From contig NZ_CP081299.1 of the NCBI RefSeq assembly GCF_019711195.1, positions 6,854,501-6,918,500 of the forward strand: DNA of 64,000 nucleotides, given 5' to 3'. The position numbers and the translations under genes are program-made. Positions 18,944 to 28,532 of this stretch are shown in pieces. Under the pieces are notes generated by a model that worked only from the letters and a program-made list of their open reading frames with translations, was not told the origin of the DNA and did not search any database. Within the stretch, counting starts at the first letter, position 1, and each line of letters starts with the position of its first letter. This stretch comes from Dyadobacter sp. NIV53. Its GTDB lineage: Bacteria > Bacteroidota > Bacteroidia > Cytophagales > Spirosomataceae.

Positions 18944-19846
18944 TTATACCCTAAAAGCACGTGGAGATAATGTCGTATGCTTTTTAAACAAATGGTTAAA
19001 ATGTGCGGGTTCTTCGAAACCTAAGGAATAAGCGATTTCAGAAATATTCCAGTCCGTATGTTTCAAAAGGATTTTGGCTTCCTTCACAATCCTTTCCAGG
19101 ATAAGTTCAGTGGTGGTTTTACCCGTAACTTCTTTTAATTGTTTATTCAGGTAATTGACATGAATTGACAATTGATCTGCGTAATCTTTGGCTGAGCGAA
19201 AATTGAGTTTCTGATGCGGTGGTTCAAGAGGAAACTGCCTTTCAAGCAATTCTATAAATAAGGATGATACTCTTTTGGAAGAACTGGTTTCGGTATGTAA
19301 TGCAGAAAGTGGCTGTAATTTTTGCCCGGTATGAATAAGTTCAATAACATAATTACGTAGCAAATCGTACTTGTATGCATAATTAGACGCCAGCTCGCGA
19401 AACATTTTTTTAAAAATCAGCTTTACTTCATCAATCTGTTCCTCGTTGAGAAAAAATATGGGATTACCTCCTGGCTGGAATACGGGCAGATCCTGTAATT
19501 TAATTCCTGACTGGCTTCCCGCAAAAAAATCTTCTGAAAAGATACAGAATGTCCCGGTTTGGTTATCGTCCAGCGGTTCCCAGTTATAGGGAATTTGCGG
19601 CGTTGCAAAAAGCAAAGCATTATTCTCAATGTGTATTACTTTGTCCGCATATTCCGCTCGGTTTTTACCGATGATCAGGCTGATCTTGTAATAGGCCCGC
19701 CGGTTATATGGCATCGTCCTCGGTTTGGTGGCAAACAATTCTTCTGTTTTAAAAACATTGAAATGGCCGATTTCTTTTTTGATACGTTCAGGAATCAATA
19801 AAGAAGCGTCTTCGTAAAAGTCTTTTACTGATATAATATCTGGCAT
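18944..19846 (-). CDS. AraC-family transcriptional regulator
   Basis: 300 residues. The N-terminal half is a cupin-like sensing region; the C-terminal HTH pair reads KDYADQLSIHVNYLNKQLKEV and WNISEIAYSLGFEEPAHFNHLFKKHTTLSPRAFR, the AraC/XylS signature. It is 95 bp upstream of the SDR gene on the same strand, so it probably activates that gene. Inducer unknown. Confidence 0.92.
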   Translation of the reverse strand: MPDIISVKDFYEDASLLIPERIKKEIGHFNVFKTEELFATKPRTMPYNRRAYYKISLIIGKNRAEYADKVIHIENNALLFATPQIPYNWEPLDDNQTGTFCIFSEDFFAGSQSGIKLQDLPVFQPGGNPIFFLNEEQIDEVKLIFKKMFRELASNYAYKYDLLRNYVIELIHTGQKLQPLSALHTETSSSKRVSSLFIELLERQFPLEPPHQKLNFRSAKDYADQLSIHVNYLNKQLKEVTGKTTTELILERIVKEAKILLKHTDWNISEIAYSLGFEEPAHFNHLFKKHTTLSPRAFRV

Positions 19847-19877
19847 GAAACAAAGTTACGAAATTCAAATATGGATT

Positions 19878-21068
19878 TTACTTTTTCTTCCACAGGTTTG
19901 GCAGTAATTTATCATTGAGCAACAGTCGCCAGGTTCCCCAGTCATGTGCGCCTTCACCAACAATTACATACTCGTGTCTGATTCCGAATTTTTCCAGTGC
20001 CTCGTGAGTTGCAGCCGAGCGTTTTCCCACAGCCGATTCCGTTTCTCCGCTTCCAAGTCCAACCAGAAGGTAATCCACTTTTTGTTTTACCTGAGGATCT
20101 TTGAAAAAAACAGCATTCATTTTTTCGGTTTCCAGATCACCCGCACTAAAAATACCAAATGAGCTGAACAAATCCAGGTCGTTCATTCCTACAACCTGCG
20201 TATGCCGGCCACCCATAGACAATCCTGCAATAGCTCTGCCTTTACGGTCAGTAATGGTGCTGTATGATTGATCGATAAATGGTACAATTTGTTTTCTCAA
20301 TTCCGCTTCAAATAATTTATAAGTCTTATCAACATGGTTTGGATCGCTGCGGTGAAGCACCTGGTTGTTTGGCATTGCAATGATCATCGGAACCATTTTT
20401 CCTTCGGCAAGCAGGTTATCGGCAATAAAATTGGCACGTCCGTCAACGCTCCAGCCATTTGCAAGCTCACCGCTTCCCCCAAGTAAATACAAGACGGGAT
20501 ATTTCTTTTTTGCGTCATATCCCGGAGGCGTATAAGCAAAAATTTCCCTTTCTCCATCCAGCACATCCGAGTGATAAATATGCCTGTTTACATTACCGTG
20601 CGGGACTTTTTTTGCATCATAATAGGCCGGCCCGTTTCCATGAACAACCACACTGCTGTAACCAGGCTGGTTGGAAGATCCTGTAATAGTATTATTGGGA
20701 TCAACAACTGCGACATGGTCCAGCAATAATCGGTATACATAAATATTGGGCTTCACTGGCCCGACTGTCAGCGTCCAGATGCTATCGTTATCTTTTTTGA
20801 AAGCAATTGGATTTTTGGATTTTAGTGCCAGCAATATCGGCCCGCCAGTCAGCTCTACTTTTTGTACATCAGGAGCTTTGACACGAAAAGTAATGGTCTG
20901 ATCATCATGGACATCGGGTGAAACCACGTTTCCGCCATAAGGAACAAGATTTTCTGTATTTTTCTGCGGGTTCCAATCCAGGTTTACATTGGCCTGCTGT
21001 GCAAATAAAGAAGGCGTTCCTGCAAATAGGATCAGGGTAGAAATGTATAATTTTTTAATTTGATGCAT
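19878..21068 (-). CDS. Exported CE1-like esterase with N-terminal Ig-like domain
   Basis: 396 residues: signal peptide (IKKLYISTLILFAGTPSLFAQ), an early-Ig/CBM48-like sandwich (about 45-150, ending YRLLLDHVAVVDPNN), then an esterase D / enterochelin-esterase-type alpha/beta hydrolase. The nucleophile is Ser in AGLSMGGRHT, and the His is in GAHDWGTWR. This architecture is typical of acetylxylan or feruloyl esterases acting on plant polysaccharides. It lies beside regulator genes, not in an obvious xylan operon. Confidence 0.88.
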   Translation of the reverse strand: MHQIKKLYISTLILFAGTPSLFAQQANVNLDWNPQKNTENLVPYGGNVVSPDVHDDQTITFRVKAPDVQKVELTGGPILLALKSKNPIAFKKDNDSIWTLTVGPVKPNIYVYRLLLDHVAVVDPNNTITGSSNQPGYSSVVVHGNGPAYYDAKKVPHGNVNRHIYHSDVLDGEREIFAYTPPGYDAKKKYPVLYLLGGSGELANGWSVDGRANFIADNLLAEGKMVPMIIAMPNNQVLHRSDPNHVDKTYKLFEAELRKQIVPFIDQSYSTITDRKGRAIAGLSMGGRHTQVVGMNDLDLFSSFGIFSAGDLETEKMNAVFFKDPQVKQKVDYLLVGLGSGETESAVGKRSAATHEALEKFGIRHEYVIVGEGAHDWGTWRLLLNDKLLPNLWKKK

Positions 21069-21197
21069 GATAATGAAAGCGGGTTATATCGGAAATATTC
21101 ATTTAATTAAGGCAGGAATTTGCCTGGATTTGGAATGATAAAGTCAGATGATATAAAACAAATACTCTGTCAGAACTGAAAATTTAGATTTCCGGCA

Positions 21198-21233
21198 TTT
21201 GGCATGCAAAAAATTGAATTTTTGCAAACCAAA
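21198..21233. promoter_or_regulatory. Nested dyad upstream of the LuxR-type gene
   Basis: TTTGG (21198-21202) and CCAAA (21229-21233) flank GCAAAAA (21206-21212) and TTTTTGC (21219-21225). The nested symmetry ends about 50 bp before the LuxR-type start and could be an operator or a hairpin in the leader. Confidence 0.35.
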
Positions 21234-21281
21234 ACCGCTTGTATTTTTTTAATCGAAATATAACTTACAATCACAGTTAAG

Positions 21282-21755
21282 ATGACTTTCAGCTTTATAA
21301 TGAGACATAAGCAGACCATACTTTACGGCATTTCTCTGGCTGTGCTATTATTTGTGTTGAAATGGCTTGAATTGCGTTTTGTGGTCATCAATCATGTTTT
21401 TGAAATTTACATTGGTGCTATAGCACTCATCTTTACAGGTCTCGGGATATGGCTTGCGCTTAAATTAACAAAACCTAAAATACAAACGGTTTTAATTGAA
21501 AAGGAAATTTACATCCATCAGAATAATAACCTAGCCCAGAACGAAATTGAGATACTGAGACTTGGGTTGAGTAAAAGGGAGCTCGAAGTATTAGGGTTAT
21601 TGTCAGGTGGTTTGAGCAATCAGGAAATTGCTGATCAGTTATTTGTTTCTTTAAACACAATCAAAACGCATTGTTCGAGATTATTTGAAAAATTAGAAGT
21701 GAAATCCAGAACACAGGCTATGGAAAAAGCGAAAAGGCTGGGTATCATTTCCTGA
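21282..21755 (+). CDS. Membrane-anchored LuxR-type HTH regulator
   Basis: 157 residues, or 151 from the second ATG at 21300. Two TM helices (ILYGISLAVLLFVLKWL and YIGAIALIFTGLGIWLAL) lead to a coiled region and a C-terminal LuxR/GerE HTH: LSKRELEVLGLLSGGLSNQE, IADQLFVSLNTIKTHCSRLF. No receiver domain is present. Such short membrane HTH proteins are common in Bacteroidota, often next to DUF4199 genes, as here. Target and signal are unknown. Confidence 0.85.
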   Translation: MTFSFIMRHKQTILYGISLAVLLFVLKWLELRFVVINHVFEIYIGAIALIFTGLGIWLALKLTKPKIQTVLIEKEIYIHQNNNLAQNEIEILRLGLSKRELEVLGLLSGGLSNQEIADQLFVSLNTIKTHCSRLFEKLEVKSRTQAMEKAKRLGIIS

Positions 21756-21874
21756 TGCAAAAACTTAGGAGTGAAATTTTACTGCATTTGTCAAAATCAC
21801 CCGAAAGTATGAATGGAAAAAGTTGCTGAAGGTTCAATTTTGCGGCATGTTTAACATTTAAATCAAAATTAAAG

Positions 21875-22408
21875 ATGAGAAGAAATGTAATAGTTTGCGG
21901 ATTGATCTCAGGAATTATCCTGGCTGGATTCATGGTAGTAGTTACTTCTATCTGTTACCAGAATGAGGATTTTCAAAGCAGTATGGTATTGGGCTACTCG
22001 TCCATGATCCTGGCTTTTTCTCTCATTTTTGTGGGTGTAAAAAACCTCCGTGATAAGTTTAATAATGGTTTTATCACGTTTGGCAAAGCGTTCCGGATCG
22101 GGATTTATATTACTTTGATCGCCTCAACCATGTATGTTCTTGCCTGGGTGATTGATTATTACCTGTTCATTCCTGATTTTATGGATAAATACACAGCGCA
22201 TGTGATGAGGGAAATTAAAGCAGCAGGTGCAGATCAGATGGAAATTGATAAAAAAGCTGCCGAAATGCTTGATTATAAAGAAATGTATAAAAATCCACTT
22301 TTGGTACTGTTGCTTACCTATATGGAAGTGATCCCGGTCGGGCTCGTAGTTTCACTAATCAGCGCATTGATATTAAAAAGAAAATCCAAAACGCAAATCA
22401 CTGTTTAG
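21875..22408 (+). CDS. DUF4199 membrane protein
   Basis: 177 residues with four predicted TM helices (GLISGIILAGFMVVVTSIC, SSMILAFSLIFVGV, GIYITLIASTMYVLAWVI, VIPVGLVVSLISALIL). The sequence YSSMILAFSLIFVGVKNLRD and the FITFGKAFRIG segment are typical of DUF4199. Its position just downstream of the membrane LuxR gene suggests a shared transcription unit. No biochemical role known. Confidence 0.85.
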   Translation: MRRNVIVCGLISGIILAGFMVVVTSICYQNEDFQSSMVLGYSSMILAFSLIFVGVKNLRDKFNNGFITFGKAFRIGIYITLIASTMYVLAWVIDYYLFIPDFMDKYTAHVMREIKAAGADQMEIDKKAAEMLDYKEMYKNPLLVLLLTYMEVIPVGLVVSLISALILKRKSKTQITV

Positions 22409-22454
22409 GAGCTGTTTAATTGTGGAGAGTATTGGTTATGTTACGTATGACAAA

Positions 22455-23240
22455 TTAAATTTTGCCATGGTTGTTTAAATCGAAACTATGTTTTTTCTTC
22501 TCTTTAAATACCGATTTCATTCTGGAAAGTAACGTTTCTTTTTTCAGCTCAGTAGGTATGTATGGTGTTATGGTTTCATTGCCGACCTGTATATGAAAAG
22601 GTTTTTTACGTTTTTCTTTTTCAAAAACCACCATGCTGTCGTAAAAAGAAATGCCATTAATATGGCTGGTTATTTCATTGACGGCTACTTTCTTTTTGTC
22701 GTTATCGTCATGAATATGATTATCGTACAGTGAGTCAATGAGCCTTTTAGACCTTTCAATAAAACTTTCCGGATTTCTCAAACCGCCATGAAATTCAGTC
22801 CAGTAGGAAGTATGTGTGTCTTCCACAATATAAACGCCGCCCTCTTTTACTTTAAGATAAAGATATTCGAAAGATACCAGCTGCTGGCTCATCGTATGGC
22901 CGCCGTCATCAATAATAATATCCATTTCGGGTAATGTTCTGGCAAGATCGCTAAGAAAAACTTCTTCATTTTGCGATCCGATATAAACGGTTACATTTTC
23001 TTCCTCAAACTTTTTACACTCGGGGTTAATGTCGATCGCATGAATATGGACCTTATCACCAAAATACTTTTTCCATAATTGAAGAGAGCCGCCGTGTGAA
23101 ATTCCAATTTCCAGCATATTAATTTCCTTGCCCTGGTATTTTGAAAAATATTTTTCATAAATATCAAAATAATGGTCCCATTTATGGATCAGGTTTCCAT
23201 TGTGATCATAAAATAGCTCTCTGATTGTTTTTGTCTTCAT
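22455..23240 (-). CDS. SAM-dependent O-methyltransferase (MycE/TylE-like)
   Basis: 261 residues. The SAM-binding strand is MLEIGISHGGSLQLWKKYFG, followed by IHAIDINPECK and the metal-linked MDIIIDDGGHTMSQQ, then EDTHTSYWTEFHGG. These are hallmarks of the Mg-dependent sugar O-methyltransferases of the MycE/demethylmacrocin group and cephalosporin-hydroxylase-like relatives. A cell-surface sugar is the most likely substrate, but no polysaccharide cluster is adjacent. Confidence 0.85.
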   Translation of the reverse strand: MKTKTIRELFYDHNGNLIHKWDHYFDIYEKYFSKYQGKEINMLEIGISHGGSLQLWKKYFGDKVHIHAIDINPECKKFEEENVTVYIGSQNEEVFLSDLARTLPEMDIIIDDGGHTMSQQLVSFEYLYLKVKEGGVYIVEDTHTSYWTEFHGGLRNPESFIERSKRLIDSLYDNHIHDDNDKKKVAVNEITSHINGISFYDSMVVFEKEKRKKPFHIQVGNETITPYIPTELKKETLLSRMKSVFKEKKKHSFDLNNHGKI

Positions 23241-23460
23241 AGTTAAGGATTATTGCTGTTGAGTTGAATTCTTCATTTATTTTCTCAAATAAATACAATG
23301 AAACCAATATAAAAAGCAATACAGCAAAATCTATTCCTTTATACCACAGATTTTTTGCGGGCTCCTGCCTTCAAAAGCAGGCAAAATCCTTAATTTAGCC
23401 AACATGTAGGGCTAATTTCCTAATCCTTGAAATCCATTTACTTTTCACTCCATTCAATCT

Positions 23461-25398
23461 ATGAGATTTTCAAAATCCTTTGTTCATTTAAAAAAGCGCT
23501 TTGTAAAAATTTGTTTTCTGTTCACATTTATTTCATTACCGTTTTTAACTTTTGCGCAAAAAGCCAAAGTCAATGAAGATTCGTTGTACATCCGCGAGCA
23601 TTACACTAAAATTGAACGCATGATACCGATGCGTGACGGGATAAAACTGTTCACAGCCATATACATTCCGAAGGATATTTCTGCTTCTAAAACCTATCCT
23701 GTTTTGCTCAACCGGACTCCGTACAGCAGCGCACCTTATGGAGAGGAATTGTTTAAAACTTCTATTGGTCCAAGTATGCTTTTTGCACGGGAAGGATACC
23801 TTGTTGCTTATCAGGATGTACGTGGAAAGTATATGTCGGAGGGTGATTTTGAGGCTTATCGTCCATTTATTCAGGTAAAAAAAGCGAAAACAGATACAGA
23901 TGAAAGTTCAGATACCTTTGATACAATCGACTGGATCATTAAAAACATTGATGGAAATAATGGTAAAGTAGGCAGCTGGGGAATTTCCGCACCTGGTTAT
24001 TATGCCACCATGACTGCCATCGAAGCGCATCCTGCACTGAAAGTAGCTTCTCCACAGGCTCCTGTAACAGACTGGTTTATGGGTGACGACCGGCATCACA
24101 ACGGTGCATTTTTTCTGATGGGTACATTTTCATTTTTATCATCCTATGGGGCACCACGGCCGGTACCAACGCCAAAAGGAACTCCTCCGTTCTCTGCTTA
24201 CGGAACTCCGGATTCTTATGAGTTTTACCTGAAACTGGGGCCATTGAAAAATGTGAATGAAAAGATATTCAAGGGTGAAAACCGGATCTGGAATCAAATG
24301 ATGGAGCACGATGTATACGGCGGCTTCTGGACAGCCCGTACGCCGGTTCCGCATTTGAAAAACATAACGCCTGCGGTCATGGTAGTAGGAGGGTGGTTTG
24401 ACCAGGTAGATTTGTACGGCCCTTTAAAAACGTATCAGGCCATAGAATCAAACAAACCAAAATCTGAAAATCTGCTCATAATGGGTCCGTGGATACACGG
24501 AGGATGGGCACGGGGTACGGGTGAATCGCTGGGCAATATCCGTTTTGGATCAAAGACCAGTTTGTATTACGAGAAGGAAATTGAATTGCCTTATTTTAAT
24601 CATTATCTGAAAGACCAGCCAGATGCCAAACTTCCTAAGGCATTTATTTTTGAAACAGGAGCAAATGAATGGAGAAAATACGACCAGTGGCCGCCAAAAA
24701 ATACGGTGGAAAAAAGGCTCTATCTGCATCCGGATGGGACACTTTCCTTTTCGCCAACTATGACCACCATGCAGGTGAACGCCAAACCTGCATTTACGGA
24801 ATATATCAGCGATCCTGCCAAACCTGTTCCCTACACTTCCGAAATCAGGATTATCCGGGGAAGTGACTATATGTATGAAGATCAGCGTTTTGCAGCAAGC
24901 CGGCCCGACGTATTGGTCTACGAATCGGAAGTTTTGAAGGAAGACATTACTATTTCAGGTAACGTGTTTGCAGATCTGTTTGTATCCACAACGGGTACAG
25001 ATGCTGATTTTGTGGTAAAATTAATTGATGTATACCCTGGTGATGCGCCTAATGACAGTCCTGTAAACCCGAATATGAAAATGGGTGGTTTTCAGCTTTT
25101 GATCAGGGGTGAAGTGATGCGTGCGAAGTTCAGAAAAAGCTTTGCAAAACCGGAAGCCATGGTTCCTAATAAAATTGAAAACGTGAAATTTGATATGCAG
25201 GATGCAGCACACCGTTTCAAAAAAGGACATAAGATCATGATCCAGGTACAAAGTTCTTGGTTTCCTTTGGTTGACAGAAACCCGCAGAAGTTTGTTAATA
25301 TTTATAAAGCTTCGGAACAGGATTTTCATTCTGCCAAACATCGGATTTATTCTTCGGGTACAAGCAGTTCTTATATCGGCGTGCGGGTTATTGAGTAA
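23461..25398 (+). CDS. Exported CocE/NonD-family serine hydrolase
   Basis: 645 residues with a long N-region signal (CFLFTFISLPFLTFAQ). The S15/CocE hydrolase domain has nucleophile Ser176 in GSWGISAPGYYA, the acid in GGWFDQVDLYG and His in MGPWIHGGWARG. A C-terminal jelly-roll (X-Pro dipeptidyl-peptidase C) follows from about 430 (KRLYLHPDGTLSF). The family includes cocaine esterase, glutaryl-7-ACA acylase and dipeptidyl peptidases; exact substrate is unknown. Monocistronic. Confidence 0.92.
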   Translation: MRFSKSFVHLKKRFVKICFLFTFISLPFLTFAQKAKVNEDSLYIREHYTKIERMIPMRDGIKLFTAIYIPKDISASKTYPVLLNRTPYSSAPYGEELFKTSIGPSMLFAREGYLVAYQDVRGKYMSEGDFEAYRPFIQVKKAKTDTDESSDTFDTIDWIIKNIDGNNGKVGSWGISAPGYYATMTAIEAHPALKVASPQAPVTDWFMGDDRHHNGAFFLMGTFSFLSSYGAPRPVPTPKGTPPFSAYGTPDSYEFYLKLGPLKNVNEKIFKGENRIWNQMMEHDVYGGFWTARTPVPHLKNITPAVMVVGGWFDQVDLYGPLKTYQAIESNKPKSENLLIMGPWIHGGWARGTGESLGNIRFGSKTSLYYEKEIELPYFNHYLKDQPDAKLPKAFIFETGANEWRKYDQWPPKNTVEKRLYLHPDGTLSFSPTMTTMQVNAKPAFTEYISDPAKPVPYTSEIRIIRGSDYMYEDQRFAASRPDVLVYESEVLKEDITISGNVFADLFVSTTGTDADFVVKLIDVYPGDAPNDSPVNPNMKMGGFQLLIRGEVMRAKFRKSFAKPEAMVPNKIENVKFDMQDAAHRFKKGHKIMIQVQSSWFPLVDRNPQKFVNIYKASEQDFHSAKHRIYSSGTSSSYIGVRVIE

Positions 25399-25489
25399 TT
25401 TTCATACCTGGTTTTCTTTGTTCGTTTAGATATGATTTTGTCCGAATGGCAGAATCTGTTTTTATTACATATTTAACCTGATAATACCT

Positions 25490-26335
25490 ATGAAAAAATT
25501 AATACTGATTGCCGGTATGTTATTGCTGACCATGTTGATGAATAAAGCATACAGCCAGAAAACCGATCCTAAGAATGACTGGAAACTGGGAGTGGCCATG
25601 TATACCTTTCACACGATCTCTTTTCCGGAAGCATTGGCCAAGGTGGACAGCGCCGGTATTGATTACATAGAAGGAATGACGTTTCATAGATCGGGGCCGG
25701 AATTAAAGGATTCTGTTATATCCCAACTGTCTCCGGCAAGTGTGGCAAAATTGAAAAAGTTGGTTGCTGACAGAGGAATGAAAATAGAATCCATTTACAT
25801 TGGAGGAGGAAAAACAGTGGATTCCTGGAAAAAGGAATTTGAAATCGCTAAGGAACTTGGTGTAAAGTTTGTAACAACCGAGCCTCCGGTTAATATGTGG
25901 GATAGCATTGACAGTCTGGCGGGTGTTTATGGAATGAAGGTGGCTATACATGAGCACTGGAAAGGTGTAAGTGCATACTGGCATCCTGATTCCGTATTGG
26001 CAGCGATTAAAGGCCATCCAAATTTCGGTGCTTGTGCGGATCTGGGACACTGGCCGAAAAGTGGTGTTAATCCTGTGGATGGTGTGAAAAAACTGGCCGG
26101 CCATATTATAGCCATACACCTTAAAGACATTGCGGCGTTCAATGATCCGAAACTGAAAGATGTAACAGTGGGAACAGGTGTGGTAAATTTTCCAGCTGTA
26201 TTTGCTGAATTGAAAAAACAAGGATTCAAAGGCCCGATTTATATCGAAAGAGACGCTGAAACTTTGCCAAGTAATTTGCCCTCTGTGATGGAGACGGTTA
26301 AGTATTATAATAAGGAAGTTGGGAAGCTGAAGTGA
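25490..26335 (+). CDS. Exported sugar phosphate isomerase/epimerase-like TIM barrel
   Basis: 281 residues with signal peptide (LILIAGMLLLTMLMNKAYS). The xylose isomerase-like barrel shows metal ligands in TTEPP, AIHEHWK, CADLGHW and IYIERD. Exported members are common in Bacteroidota near glycosidases and 3-keto-sugar enzymes. It lies between the CocE hydrolase and the DUF4038 glycosidase and ends ahead of a strong terminator. Epimerase, isomerase or 3-keto-sugar lyase are all possible. Confidence 0.85.
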   Translation: MKKLILIAGMLLLTMLMNKAYSQKTDPKNDWKLGVAMYTFHTISFPEALAKVDSAGIDYIEGMTFHRSGPELKDSVISQLSPASVAKLKKLVADRGMKIESIYIGGGKTVDSWKKEFEIAKELGVKFVTTEPPVNMWDSIDSLAGVYGMKVAIHEHWKGVSAYWHPDSVLAAIKGHPNFGACADLGHWPKSGVNPVDGVKKLAGHIIAIHLKDIAAFNDPKLKDVTVGTGVVNFPAVFAELKKQGFKGPIYIERDAETLPSNLPSVMETVKYYNKEVGKLK

Positions 26336-26462
26336 GGTTAAAAAAAAGTTTCCACGCTGAATATCCAATATGGCTATGTTTTTCTGTTAGAAACCGGACT
26401 CATTTTTTTGGGAGGATTTCGGGATTAACGGGATTTTAAGTTAAATAAATGTTTAAAAGTTA

Positions 26463-26505
26463 AAAACGCAATGCGTGCAGAAAATTTCTGTACTCATTGC
26501 GTTTT
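26463..26505 (+). terminator. Rho-independent terminator
   Basis: AAAACGCAATG at 26463-26473 pairs with CATTGCGTTTT at 26495-26505, with an inner CAGAAA/TTTCTG stem. It lies about 130 bp after the isomerase-like gene. Confidence 0.75.
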
Positions 26506-26651
26506 CTTATAAAATAACATCTTTAACCCCATAATTTCAATCTTTTCAATCCTGTAATTTTCTCTAAATATTATGCTTGTCATGTTACAATAGGTGAAGG
26601 TAAATTCCATCATTATTTTTCTTTTAACAGCAACTTAACATCTTGCCAAAA

Positions 26652-28052
26652 ATGAAAAACCTTGCACTGCTGCTGATATTAATTTTAACACAAAACATAA
26701 GTCAGGCCCAACAACCTTTTTCTCACGGACGGCTTAAAGTGTCTGATAATCATCGGTTTCTGGTTCATCAGGATGGGACGCCTTTTTTCTGGCTGGGAGA
26801 TACGGCCTGGGAATTGTTTCACAGGCTCAATCGTGAAGAGGCGGACCAGTATTTAAAACACCGTGCCCAGCAAGGATTTACAGTGGTTCAGGCCGTTGCC
26901 CTGGCAGAAATTGATGGATTGAACACACCTAATGCACTGGGAGATAAACCATTAATTAATAACGATCCTTCAAAGCCAAATGATGCGTATTTCAGGCACG
27001 TTGATTATATCATCGACAAAGCCGCTGAATATGGAATTGTAATAGCCTTACTGCCAACCTGGGGGGATAAAGTTTTTAAGGATAACTGGGGAAAAGGCCC
27101 TGAAATTTTTAATGTAAACAATGCCGCCGCTTATGGTGAATGGATTGGAAACCGCTATAAAAAACGTGAAAATATAGTCTGGATTTTAGGTGGCGACCGC
27201 ACGCCCAGAAAGGATTCTGATGATGTGAAAATATGGAGATTGATGGCGGAAGGTTTGGAAAGAGGTGCGGATGGAAAAGACAAAGCATTGTTAAGTTTTC
27301 ATCCGCAGCCAAATAGTGTCGGAATGGGCGGATCCTCTAACTGGTTTCATAGAGATGAATGGTTGGATTTCAATATGTTACAGGACGGGCATTGCCGGGA
27401 TGAAATTACTTACGATAAGGTTTCATTTGTTTACAACCGCAGGCCGGTTAAACCAGTTGTTGACGCAGAACCTATTTATGAAGATCATCCGGTATGTTTC
27501 AACGCAACCGATCTGGGTATTTCCAATGCCTATGATGTGAGAAAATTCGCTTATCTGGATTTATTTGCGGGCGCATTCGGGCATACATATGGTTGTCATG
27601 ATATTTGGCAAATGTATTCGAAAGAACGGGAGCCGATCAATGGCCCGCATTTCCCATGGCAGGAAGCTCTTGATCTGCCCGGAGCAAAACAGATGACGTT
27701 TGTGAAAAAACTGATGACATCCAGGCCAATATTGGACCGTGTTCCTGACCAATCGCTTATTGAAGAAAATAATTACGGACCTGCAGACCGTATCCAGGCA
27801 ACAAGAGGGAAGGACTATGCTTTTATTTATACGGCCGCCGGACGTCAAATTACGGTTAATGCAGGAAAAATTTCAGGTAATCAGTTTAATGCATATTGGT
27901 TCGATCCGCGCAAAGGAGAGGCAAAACTGATTGGGAAATACGATAACAAGGGCCGACACCAGTTCAAACCACCAACGGCAGGTTATGGAAAAGACTGGAT
28001 TTTGGTTTTGGATGATCCTGCGAAAAATTACGGATTTGATAATCTAAAATAA
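26652..28052 (+). CDS. DUF4038 glycoside hydrolase (GH140-like)
   Basis: 466 residues from ATG 26652 (MKNLALLLILILTQNISQAQ); a TTG nine bases upstream is unnecessary. The pattern RFLVHQDGTPFFWLGDTAWELFHRLNREE opens the DUF4038 barrel, EWIGNRYKKRENIVWILGGDR is conserved, and the Asp/Glu pair expected for a retaining enzyme lies in ILGGDR and VVDAEP. A C-terminal beta domain (collagen-binding-like, about 380-466) follows. Known GH140 members are apiosidases acting on rhamnogalacturonan II; substrate here is inferred only. Confidence 0.9.
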   Translation: MKNLALLLILILTQNISQAQQPFSHGRLKVSDNHRFLVHQDGTPFFWLGDTAWELFHRLNREEADQYLKHRAQQGFTVVQAVALAEIDGLNTPNALGDKPLINNDPSKPNDAYFRHVDYIIDKAAEYGIVIALLPTWGDKVFKDNWGKGPEIFNVNNAAAYGEWIGNRYKKRENIVWILGGDRTPRKDSDDVKIWRLMAEGLERGADGKDKALLSFHPQPNSVGMGGSSNWFHRDEWLDFNMLQDGHCRDEITYDKVSFVYNRRPVKPVVDAEPIYEDHPVCFNATDLGISNAYDVRKFAYLDLFAGAFGHTYGCHDIWQMYSKEREPINGPHFPWQEALDLPGAKQMTFVKKLMTSRPILDRVPDQSLIEENNYGPADRIQATRGKDYAFIYTAAGRQITVNAGKISGNQFNAYWFDPRKGEAKLIGKYDNKGRHQFKPPTAGYGKDWILVLDDPAKNYGFDNLK

Positions 28053-28177
28053 AATCGGTTTTAAATTATAATTTATGTTACTCAATTTGAGTTTTATAGT
28101 CTTAATGACGTAAAATAATCCAAGTTGTCCCGTTATCATCGTAGATTTCCGGAAATATTAAACCAAGAAAAATAATC

Positions 28178-28477
28178 ATGAAAAAAGTATTAGTAATTGC
28201 AGCTTTTCTTGCTTTTGGAACTGTTTCCTATGCCCAGGATACAACAAAGACAAAAACTGAAAAAGCTGTCGACAAAACCAAGGAAGTAGCCAAAAAGGTT
28301 GGGAAAGGCGTTAAAAAAGGAGCAACAGTGGTTGGTGAAGAAGTAAGCAAAGATGCGAAAGTGGTGGGAGCAGGAACCAAAAAAGTGGCTAAAAAAGTGG
28401 CCAAAGGAACTGAAAAGGCTTATGACGCAACAAAAGAAAAAGTGCAGGAAGTAACCAAGAAAAAGACAGATAACTAA
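28178..28477 (+). CDS. Small lysine-rich exported LEA-like protein
   Basis: 99 residues. After a signal peptide (VLVIAAFLAFGTVSYAQ) the protein is built of Lys/Val/Ala/Thr/Glu repeats such as KEVAKKVGKGVKKGATVVGE and KKVAKKVAKGTEKAYDATKE, suggesting an 11-residue amphipathic helix like LEA or apolipoprotein repeats. It is strongly basic. A stress-protective or envelope-binding role is plausible but inferred. A strong terminator follows. Confidence 0.8.
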   Translation: MKKVLVIAAFLAFGTVSYAQDTTKTKTEKAVDKTKEVAKKVGKGVKKGATVVGEEVSKDAKVVGAGTKKVAKKVAKGTEKAYDATKEKVQEVTKKKTDN

Positions 28478-28494
28478 TATTTATTGCTGCCATT

Positions 28495-28532
28495 AATGAA
28501 ACCTGTTCGTTGCGGACAGGTTTCATTTTTTT
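28495..28532 (+). terminator. Rho-independent terminator
   Basis: AATGAAACCTGTTCG pairs with CGGACAGGTTTCATT around TTG, followed by seven T's. Confidence 0.88.
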
